Positions 9,348 to 17,934 of a stretch of 64,000 bases of DNA are shown here, piece by piece. A program made the position numbers and the translations under genes. Each line of letters starts with the position of its first letter. Position 1 is the stretch's first letter. The DNA comes from Conchocele bisecta (taxonomy: Eukaryota; Mollusca; Bivalvia; Lucinida; Thyasiridae), in contig CM055275.1 of NCBI GenBank assembly GCA_029237695.1, forward strand, positions 9,684,899 to 9,748,898, in the 5' to 3' direction. The notes under the pieces were generated by a model that made no database searches, was not told where the DNA came from, and worked only from the letters and a program-made list of their open reading frames with translations.

Positions 9348-10455
9348 TCATTGGTTTATTACTATTGCCTTATAGTGTGCTGGTACCTTTTTCAACCACC
9401 ATACGTTACATTCGGTGGGTTGATATACTTCTATACCGATTTTAAAAAACTCTTCAACCTTTTTCAGATCTGAAAAGGGAATTGGCGAAACCACATTACT
9501 ACCAAAATATTGCTTACTAAGTTCTTTCGCTTTTCTGTACATCTGTCGGGTCTTTTATCTGTCATATGCATAGCTAGACACCTGAACAGACAAAGGTCGT
9601 CATTATACTTATCTAAAGAATACATACCTTTTTTATTCTTCAGCCATTCTGGAAGTTCTCCTCCTGCTGCTTCTTTGGATTGTAGTCCCAAATCTATTCC
9701 CCTACTACCCTGTATTAGCTTTACGAAAACCTCTACCCATCTTACAAACTTCCACTTTGTATTCGGTCTGTCTATTTTATCGGACATTATTCGTGTTTGC
9801 TCCTTATCTGACAGCCATTTTTTAAGGGGTTTTCATTGATGATAGTGGTTCGCTACCACCGAGATTTGTGTGCATTATTATAGTTACAGGTTTTCCATTT
9901 TTTAATTTGCTCCATATGTTCTAGCTTGTAAGAATATGAATATCTCAAATAAAAATTGGTTGTTAGATACGGAGCGAGTTTATCGGACATGCGTTCAGAC
10001 TCGTTAATGTTAATGTTTTTTACGAAAGGATAATGTAACTACCCCCCTCTTCCATTTTCTACCTTTTCCAATGTTTCATCGTGATCCCTAAATATTTCTT
10101 CACCTTTTTCCACTATCGCGCGAACGAGAGATTTTTTCTTATTATTTTGTATTGGGCCACCTGTGTGTCTAATTTGAGACAAATTATTGGTGCTTGAAGG
10201 TTTTATTACACTAGCCCTTAGCTCCGCAATACTTTCTTTTTGAATTCTGTTACCAACTTCCTCCGCTAGTGAGAGGTTTGTAAATGCCCGTCTTTTATAG
10301 GCGCGGGTAAACCGCTTCATAAACGCCTCATTCTTTGTGGCATTTATCAGCTTTGTCAACCCCCTAACTCTCAACCGTGTACTATAAGTAATACCTAGAG
10401 ATTCGGCTTCTCTTCTCAAACTTTCTATTTCTGCTCTAGTTTCTGGCGTTATCAT
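9348..10455 (-). pseudogene. N-terminal part of the Polinton polymerase, including an OTU-like segment
   Basis: Probably the beginning of the same PolB gene, because no spacer separates the pieces and Polinton PolB proteins are commonly over 1000 residues. The first piece (10455 to 10039, 138 residues) is a helical basic segment. A second open stretch (about 10035 to 9860) is rich in Tyr/Asn. The third (9787 to 9464) contains NDDLCLFRCLAMH, which fits the Asp-x-x-Cys-Leu-Phe-Arg box of OTU cysteine proteases. The fourth (9542 to 9348) ends with PAHYKAIVIN, in which the His-Tyr pair is placed like the OTU catalytic histidine. At least three frame changes separate the pieces. Whether 10039-10455 is a separate small gene cannot be excluded. 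Protease activity is inference. Confidence 0.6.
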
Positions 10456-10510
10456 ATTTTCTGTATATACTTTTGTATATATACTTTTGTATAACCTATG
10501 AAATTTATCT

Positions 10511-10563
10511 GTTCAATTGGACGTCAAAAATTTACATAATGTTTTTTTCACGTCCAATTGAAC
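10511..10563. promoter_or_regulatory. 14-bp perfect inverted repeat between divergent genes
   Basis: GTTCAATTGGACGT (10511-10524) is repeated in reverse complement at 10550-10563, with 25 AT-rich bases between. It sits midway between the leftward start at 10455 and the rightward start at 10602, with TATA-like runs on both sides (10465-10492 and 10570-10600). An operator or shared promoter element, or a replication-associated hairpin, are the likely readings. Confidence 0.6.
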
Positions 10564-10569
10564 ATAACA

Positions 10570-10601
10570 GATATATACATATATATAAAAATACATATAT
10601 A
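10570..10601 (+). promoter_or_regulatory. TATA-rich promoter-like run before the zinc-finger gene
   Basis: ATATATACATATATATAAAA followed by ATACATATATA lies immediately before the ATG at 10602. Its mirror on the other side of the inverted repeat is a TATATACTTTTGTATATAT-like run that precedes the leftward gene. Confidence 0.3.
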
Positions 10602-10888
10602 ATGGAGTGTGAGACTTGTTGTAAGACGTTTACGTGTAAAGACTATCTACGAAGGCATCTAGCGAGACGTAGAAAGTTTCCTTGTGTCCCCCCACAATTT
10701 CAATGCCCAGATGCCCTTGTAAATTCATTAGTGCCCAAACTCTTTGTAGACATAAGCAACTACGCTGTCAGGTGGCTAAAGGTGAACGTGGTAGACTAGA
10801 GTTGGTAGAATTGGTTGCTGATCTGCGAAATAAATTAGCTATATCGGAGGAGAAAAATGAGGAATATAAACTATTGTACTTGCATTAA
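10602..10888 (+). pseudogene. Small zinc-finger protein with coiled-coil tail, one frameshift
   Basis: From the ATG at 10602 the first frame gives a Cys-rich N-terminal finger (CETCCKTF...LRRHLARRRKFPC). At about 10700-10712 the reading moves to a second frame that encodes a clear finger (CPCKFISAQTLCRHKQLRC) and then a helical, leucine-spaced tail (LELVELVADLRNKLAISEEK), ending at 10888. Two fingers plus a short coiled coil suggest a DNA-binding dimer. It is the last gene before the terminal region and faces away from the polymerase; a role in regulating the divergent promoter is speculation. Confidence 0.55.
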
Positions 10889-10904
10889 TGATTTCGACTT
10901 TTTT

Positions 10905-11100
10905 CAAAAGTCAATTACCAATATAATTGGGACTCCCTCTTTTCAAAATTATTTTCTCCAAAAATTCATAAATTTGCTGTCGGGAGACCCAATTTTCCTC
11001 GTTAACCAATTTTTGATTTTTCGGGGGTGGTGGGGGTATTATAGAGGGTTATAAATGATATCACGGTAGGTGGTATCATTTTGACTCCCTTACTACTACT
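10905..11100. repeat. Right terminal region of the Polinton with hairpins
   Basis: Gene-free terminal stretch. Two imperfect inverted repeats are visible: 10925-10937 (AATTGGGACTCCC) against 10982-10994 (GGGAGACCCAATT, one mismatch), and 11054-11064 against 11070-11080 (AATGATATCAC / GTGGTATCATT, one mismatch, 5-base loop). The element ends in TACTACTACT (11091-11100). The partner terminal inverted repeat is outside the window, so the repeat length cannot be measured. Confidence 0.7.
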
Positions 11101-11562
11101 CCATTAAACCACGTATTGATTACCATTATTATTCATTGTATACCAGACGCAAATTTTCACACTGATATATGGGGCGATATCCGTGCTTACGTAAAATGTT
11201 AACGGACATTAATATTTATTCTCTGTAATTATTTTTTCATGTGCAATGCTCATACTTTATAATTCGTCGAAAATATTACTTTTTCAGATGAGACATTTAA
11301 TTAGGACAACTAATTATACATATCATGTCTCATTTGCATGTGGAAATGGCTGATACCACAACGAGTCACTATCAGTACAATAAATATTACTAAATGATTA
11401 TAATGTTTATAGCGGGCACGTGCAATTTTTAGGCCTGGTGGAAAAGTGACACATTTATACTCTTATTTACTTCCTATAGAGAACATTCTGTGCCTACTGA
11501 GTGGGTATGTACCTTTAAAGGACTCAACCCGGCTTCTGCTTATTGTGATTCATTTGTTTCAG

Positions 11563-11769
11563 CGACAACCACAACTGCGACGACTACCACGGTTACCGAA
11601 CCAACGACAACTACCATAGTTACCGAACCAACCACAAATACAACTGCCGAAATAACAACAACCACTACAACTACACAACCTCCGGATACTATAGTTACTA
11701 CCACAAAAAGTCCTACCACAAAAGCTCCAAATGCCACAGTCACTACTAGCCGGACACCAGGAGCAGCAG
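11563..11769 (+). CDS. Thr-rich mucin-like exon, copy 1
   Basis: Acceptor TTTGTTTCAG ends at 11562 and donor GTAATG begins at 11770. The 207-nt exon is open and symmetric (phase 1 in, phase 1 out), encoding about 69 residues of Thr/Pro/Val with two TVTEPTTTTIVTEPTT-type words and a TTSRTPGAA end. Such segments are heavily O-glycosylated linkers in secreted or cell-surface proteins. The same exon recurs in every array unit and just before the VWA exons, so it is most simply an exon of that gene. The nearest upstream host exon, if any, lies beyond the Polinton. Confidence 0.75.
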
Positions 11770-12061
11770 GTAATGTCATGGTATCATGTCTGTAAAAGCA
11801 ATTATAACTTTATGATTGACCATCAACCATTGGCGTATATGCTTAGCTTCGTTTATCAGTGTGTGGAATCACGTGGTTTCCGAACGCTGTGACAAGTCAA
11901 ATTCTTCCGTTTGTTGTGAAAATTTTAAAGAACATATACTGTACGAATGATGTCATAGATTACATCACGTCAAATCATGTTCAGGAAACGTTCGGTACCA
12001 CGTGAACCCATATCCCGTTACGAGCAAATATCTGTAACAACTTTTTCCGATTTTAGTGACC

Positions 12062-12243
12062 AGGGAGCGTTTCACTAAATGTCGTATGACTAAAATATTC
12101 ATAACATTTGTCTGTCAATTTCTCATTTTCTTGTAAATAATTATTGGCAGTCTATGCTCAATCCATCAATTGAAATTTCCAGACGATCCTAAATTTGCAA
12201 TTATGTACATTTTCGCCGTATGAAGTTTAGTGAAACGGGCCCC
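12062..12243. mobile_element. MITE-like palindromic element, copy 1
   Basis: Begins with a GGGAGCGTTTCACTAAAT-type end and finishes with its reverse complement, TTTAGTGAAACGGGCCCC. The terminal inverted repeats (about 40 bp) enclose about 100 bp without coding potential. Members occur in every array unit, for example 25315-25509, 28048-28236, 44673-44871, 46122-46314 and 58371-58564, and a lone end lies at 47575-47623 and 59813-59862. Confidence 0.7.
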
Positions 12244-13439
12244 AGCTGATAAGTATACATTGACATTGACCTGATATCACCACCCGTCTGATCAGACCTA
12301 GACGCTTTTTCCCATTCAATCAATAAGGATTCTAGTGTTTCATTATCATATTCCTGTTTGTGTGATTTTGTGACCTGTGTAGCTCCTCATCAAATAGCAC
12401 ACTCCTGTAGCACGATAACGTTCTTTTTTGCTTGCTATGTGCTTCAAACCTGTTTCATTGATGCAATGACGAACATTGCAGATTCTGTCACACTGTAAAA
12501 CATACACACATATATGCATGGCGATTAGACCTTCGGACTCGACGCACTTTAAACAGAGCAACTGTTGTTCATACTGCAGAAAACGCAACAGTCCATGGTT
12601 TTATTATGCCCCCGCCACCGTACGTGTGGTCCGAAACCTTAACGCTCGGGTAAATGGCTGCCCTGTGACAAATCCACATTCGTCCCGCCCCCACTAAGCC
12701 CAGGGTGAAGCTCACAGACTTGGTGCATTCGAAACCTTAACGCTCGGGTAAATGGCTTATAATAAAAAATGCCTCGTTTTCTTTGGCTGCCAGCGTGGGC
12801 ATTCGTGTGCCGACAGGCCACATTTCTAGTTCCGTAATTGAATGGTATATACATCACTGTGACTTGCAATGTACTGAAAGACTATAATTGAAAACAACAA
12901 AACTGTATTCCATTTATATTCACTGTCTATTATTCTTGTAATTTCACGAGTTCCTTATATAAAATCATCTGCTACATGGCTGCCATTTTGAATATAATCT
13001 CGAATTAAATTGCATAAAATGATTCAGTAAATTCATTTAAAGTGTATTCATTTCAAACTGAACGTAAATATATTTTTGCCAGGTTATGACATTATATATG
13101 AAAAATATATGAAAAATGCACTTCTTTATTTCATGGCGGCCATATTGGCAGCCATCTTAAAGCTGTATGCAACTATTATTCTAGTAAAATTAAGAGAAAT
13201 TATGCTGTAATTCGAAAGAATATACAAACAAAATCAGTACATATATGTTATGTATTCTCAATAGCGATACTGAATGTGACTTTGATATATGTGGCGGTAA
13301 ATAAGCGCTTGTGTTGTTAGCCTATTTACCGTCCACCCACCTGTCAGCTAGCTCTTGCTTGTTGTATTACCAATTGTTTAAAGGTACATGTCCACTCAGT
13401 AAGTACAATCTGTTATTTATTTTATCAGAGACATCTTCT

Positions 13440-13668
13440 GATAGCGGAATCGATAGGTCGTGATTTTAATCCGAATTGCGCATTTTGTGATACAAGCATG
13501 AAATTTGCTACATTCATAGATCATACCATATTAAAGGATTTTAGCTATAGGGACATTCCAGATTCGTCACGTGACTGAAATGGCGGCCATATTTAGCTCG
13601 ACTATTCGAAGAATAGTTAGAGCTTATGTCGTCAACCCGGCGACGGCGTCGGCGTCGGCGTCACCGTC
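13440..13668. other. Non-coding host sequence
   Basis: No gene is seen. It contains an ATGGCGGCCATATT word and a short GACGGCGTCGGCGTCGGCGTC run at about 13640-13664 just before the satellite. Confidence 0.5.
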
Positions 13669-14920
13669 ACGCCTTGGTTAAGGTTTTTATTCAAGTTTGT
13701 ATATGGAATACTCCTGGCCCTACACTCACCATACTTGGACAACTTCATCTCCTAGTGATGTACATCAATAACCCCTGATCTATATTTAACCTTGACCTAC
13801 ATTTCCTCTTGAATTACTTAGTTAATTCCCCTTGGTTAAGGTTTTTAGTCAACCTTGGTTAAGGTTTTTAGTCAAGCTTGTACATGGAATAGTTTTGTGC
13901 ATACAGACACCATACTTGGACAACATTTTCTCATAGGGATGTACATCAACAACCCCTGATCTATATTCGACCTTGACCTATATTTCCTCTTGAATTACTT
14001 AGTTAATTCCCCTTGGTTAAGGTTTTTAATCAAGCTTGTAGATGGAATACTCCTGGCCCTACACCAACCATACTTGGACAACTTCATCTCCTAGTGATGT
14101 ACAACAACAAGCCCTGACCCCTGACCTATATTTGACCTTGACCTACATTTAATCTTGAATTACTTAGTTAATTCCCCTTGGTTAAGGTTTTTAGTCAACC
14201 TTGGTAAAAGTTTATAGTCGAGCTTGTACATGGAATACTAGTGTGCATACAGACACCATACTTGGACAACCTTTTCTCATAGGGATGTACATCAATAAAC
14301 CCTGACCTATATTTTACCTTCACCTTCATTTAGCCTTGAATTACTTACTTATTTCCCCTTGGTTAAGGTTTGTACTCAAACTTGGTTAATGTTTATAGTC
14401 AAGTTTGTATATGGAATATGCCTGGGCCTACAGCAACCATAATTGGACAACTTCATCTCCTAGTGATGTACATCAATAATCCCTGACCTATATTTGACCT
14501 TGACCTAGTTTTATCCTTGGATTACTTAGTTATTTCCTCTTGGTTAAGGTTTTTTGTCAAACTTGTATATGGAATACTCCTGGGCCTACAGCAACCATAC
14601 TTGGAAAACTTCATCTCCTAGTGATGTACATCAATAACCCCTTACCTATATTTTACCTTCACCAACATTTAACCTTGAATTACTTACTTATTTCCCCTTG
14701 GTTAAGGTTTGTACTCAAACTTAGTTAATGTTTATAATCAAGCTTGTATATGGAATACTCCTGGGCCTACAGCAACCATACTTGGAAAACTTCATCTCCT
14801 AGTGATGTACATCAATAACCCCTGACCTAAATTTGACATTGACATACATTTAACCTTCAAATAGTTGCTTAATTTCCCTTGGTTAAGGTTTTTAGTCAAC
14901 CTTGGTTAAGGTTTGTATGC
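13669..14920. repeat. Satellite family A (~165-180 bp units)
   Basis: Seven or more tandem units, each marked by CCTTGGTTAAGGTTTTTAGT, TGTATATGGAATACTCCTGG, CTTCATCTCCTAGTGATGTA and TGACCTTGACCTA. Units start near 13671, 13850, 14010, 14177, 14357, 14539, 14697 and 14878. No coding potential. Confidence 0.85.
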
Positions 14921-15084
14921 AGGCCGCGGCCACCTTGTTTGTCAAGTTATGTGTACATCGACAACCCTCGTAGTCGAGATAGCTATGCTGTTCTCCTACA
15001 ACTCTTGTTAAAGATGGCTGCCGATAATATTACATGCCTGTATTGTACGGTAAGTGCATGGAATTAATTTGCCTGAATAATATT

Positions 15085-15640
15085 AATAATAAGTATTTTG
15101 TCCTCTCACAATATTTAACATGTTATATAATTGAATAACTGTACTATCAATACCAGATACATGTTTAAAAAATGGCTTACATTTTAAAATGGCCGCCAAA
15201 ATAGCTCTGAAAATCATATATTTTAATATGTTTTCAAATATTTGATGCACGTGACACGCGCTATTAAAATATAAGTGTTTCTTTTCTTTCACAACATTTA
15301 AATTGTTTCATTATTGAATAATTATACTATCAATACGAGTTACATGTTTTAAAAATGGCCGCAAAAAATAGCTCTAAAAAATCATGTATTTCAGTCAGTT
15401 TTCAAATAGTTGATGCACGTGAGACGGAGCTATAATAAAATAATATAAGTATTTTTTTTCTCTCACAACATTTAACATGTTCCATAATTGAATAATTATG
15501 CTATCAATACGAGTTACATGTTTCAAAAATGGCTACCATTTTAAAATGGCCGCCACAATAGCTCCAACAATCATATATTTTAGAAGGTTTTCAAATATTT
15601 TATGCACTTGACATGGAACTCGTCTTCTAATAGTTATGTT
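15085..15640. repeat. Satellite family B (~190 bp units)
   Basis: Three tandem units, each with CTCACAACATTTAACATGTT, ACTATCAATACGAGTTACAT, an AAAATGGCCGCC word and TTTTCAAATATTTGATGCAC. No coding potential. Confidence 0.8.
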
Positions 15641-15769
15641 ATTAGTGGATGGGATTTGGAATGATAAATCATAATTAAGTACAAGTGTAGATCGTTTAAA
15701 TACTGTTGTAATGAAGACAACGTAATATTACCTTACCCACCTAAAGCCCATATTACAATGTAGCTTATA

Positions 15770-17130
15770 ACCGGAATTTGATTTTGTCTATTCTGGTCAA
15801 ATACTTAGTCCCTTTGCAAAACTTAACATCAGAGAAATATTGTTATAACTTCTACTTCCTTCATCCAAAATGCTTAACATTTCACACATGCATTCCTGTA
15901 TGACTCTACTACCATGTTGTGCCAAACCACGACCGTCCAACCCCCCGTAGATCCAAAGGTCAAGGTCAAATACTTAGTCTCTTTACAAAACTTAACATCA
16001 AAGAAATATATTATAAATTCTATTTCCTTCATCTAAAATGCTTAGTATTTCACACATGGATTCCTGTAAGGCTCTACTACCATGCTGTGCCAATTACATG
16101 ACCGTCCAATCCCCGCTGATCCCAAGGTCAAGGTCAAATACTTAGCCTCTTTACAATACTTAACATCAGATAAATATTGTTATAACTTCCATTTCGTTGA
16201 TCCAAAATGTTTAATATTCACACATGCATTGGTGTAAGGCTCTACTACCATGCTGTGCCAAATCCACGAACGTCCAACCCCCGCTGATCCCAAGGTCCAG
16301 GTCAAATACTTAGTTTCTTTACAAAACTTAACGTCAGAGAAATATTGTTATAACTTCTATTTCCTTCATCCAAAATGCTTAATATTTCACACATGCATCC
16401 CTGTAAGACTATACTACCATGTTGTTCCAAATCCACGACCGTCCAACCCCCACTGATCCCAAGGTCAAGGTCAAATACTTACTCTCTTTACAAAACTGAA
16501 CATCACAGAAATATGTTTTAACTTATATTTCCTTAATATAAAATGCTTAATATTTCACACATGGATTCCTGTAAGGCTCTACTACCATGATGTGCCAAAT
16601 CCACGACCGTCCAACCCCCGCTGATCCCAAGGTAAAGGTAAAATACTTGGTGTCTTTACAAAACTTAACATCGGAGAAATAAGTTATAACTTCTATTTCC
16701 TTCATGGAAAATTCTTGATATTTCACATATGCATTCCATCATGCTGTGACAAATCTACGACCGTCCAACCCCCGCTGATCTCAAGGTCAAGGTGACATAG
16801 TCTGTACAAAACTTAGCATCAGAGAAATGTGTTATAACTTCTATTTCATTCATTGAAAATTCTTAATATTTCATGCATGCATTTCTCTAAGGCTCTACTA
16901 TCATGCTGTGATAAATCCCCGCTGATCTCGAGGTCAATGTCACATACTTAGTCTCTTTACAAAACTTAACATCAGAAACATTGGTTATAACTTCTATTTC
17001 CTTGCTGGGATCTGTTTCACATTTCACACACGCATTGCTCCTATGGACCTCTACCACCCGGTACCAAATTCACGTTCGTGCCGCCCCCGCTAAGCCCAGT
17101 CAAGGTCACAAACCCACACACTTTGATTAT
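15770..17130. repeat. Satellite family C (~165-180 bp units), first cluster
   Basis: About seven units containing TTTACAAAACTTAACATCAG, TTATAACTTCTATTTCCTTC, CACACATGCATTCCTGTAAG, TACTACCATGCTGTGCCAAA and CCCCGCTGATCCCAAGGTCA. A second cluster lies at 51690-52750, a third fragment at 53540-53710, and a fourth begins at 63940. Short open frames within it are by-products of the repeat. Confidence 0.88.
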
Positions 17131-17930
17131 TTTTTTTACATATTTAGGGGTACCTGGGCTCACGCGGGGGATATTCCGTAAGCCTCGCTTACTGACCAAG
17201 CTGGTTAACAAAGAAAACACATTGCTTCATAGCTGCATTAGTTTTGTCTTAATCATTCCCATTCACACTCTTCCGATTGAAGCGATAAATGCGTGTACGC
17301 CAAAACGATAAAATATTTAAATGTAATGACACGTTCTGTCCACCATACCGACATATATTTCTTGCACATGTCTGGCGAAAAGAATGTGAACAAGAAGTTG
17401 TCCGCTCTTTCACGTCTCTTTCACGTGTCGAATATACAGGCGCCTAGAAATGGGTCATTTGCATATCAAGGTACGTATAATATAACTTAATTGCACATTA
17501 CCGACGCCGGAATGTGGCTGATGATGATAACGGAACTAATACACTATACTATTGTGTTGCAATAGGTCATTATAGTATTGTTTTGTGAATGATAGTGACA
17601 TTCTAATATGGATTTTTCAGGAAAAAATGCATTCGGTCTCGTCCAAGCAGATTCGGGACATAACTTTGTACTATGTCTTTTACTTCAGACAGCATGATCT
17701 CGTTTATATGTAGCTGATTATAAACTATTTTACAACATTGAGTAACCATAAATAAAAAGTATAGTGATGTGTCAGATACGAATGACAAACAAGCACTACA
17801 ATTAGCTTTATACATTCTGTCTTCAGATGATATTCCCGTCGTGCGCTGATAAAAATGGTCAAACTTCATAAATGTTGGACCCTCGTCAACCAGGGACACT
17901 AACTACACACTTGTCTACTGATCGGGAAAA
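17130..17930. other. Unassigned non-coding stretch
   Basis: No convincing gene, repeat or RNA was seen. Open frames here are short and lack recognisable motifs. It lies directly upstream of the decayed Cys-rich gene copy and may contain its lost 5' part or promoter. Confidence 0.4.
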
Positions 17931-17934
17931 ATGT

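Larger units (their letters stand above)
1..11100. mobile_element. Polinton/Maverick-type virus-like DNA transposon, right part
   Basis: The block combines a retroviral-type integrase, a protein-primed family-B DNA polymerase, an A32/FtsK packaging ATPase and capsid-like and small membrane proteins; within animals this set is diagnostic of Polintons/Mavericks and the related adintoviruses. The left end is outside the window. The right end is placed at 11100 because the sequence from 11101 onward matches the other host array units (for example near 20943 and 53122), while everything before it does not. The outermost bases are three ACT triplets (11092-11100), so the inward-read terminus starts AGTAGTAGTA, in keeping with the AG start and short tandem terminal repeats described for Polintons. 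Integrase, polymerase, capsid, zinc-finger and two small genes carry frame breaks, whereas the ATPase and several small genes are intact. I saw no adenovirus-type cysteine protease; it may lie outside the window or be lost. Confidence 0.9.
11101..13440 (+). repeat. First copy of the ~2.7-kb mucin-exon unit (truncated at left by the Polinton)
   Basis: From CCATTAAACCACGTATTGAT onward this stretch parallels the array units that begin near 24350 and 27075, with the same order: flank, Thr-rich exon, MITE, SINE-like segment, hairpin remnant, and ATGGCGGCCATATTGG-type flank. It differs at many single bases and lacks the left arm of the fold-back element, so it is an older, diverged unit. Unlike the 28-45 kb units it shows few homopolymer indels. 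Confidence 0.8.

Noticed and set aside
1..11100. An exogenous or episomal virus genome
   Set aside because: The right end abuts host repeat sequence at the expected unit position and many genes carry frame breaks, so this is an integrated element.
11490..11795. Single-exon protein starting MPTEWVCTFKG and running into the Thr-rich segment
   Set aside because: It reads through a good splice acceptor and donor. The upstream part is not protein-like and is less conserved than the exon among the units.
14540..17490. Small open frames of 60-77 codons in satellites A and C
   Set aside because: They recur with the satellite period, have no start or splice context, and are by-products of repeat sequence.
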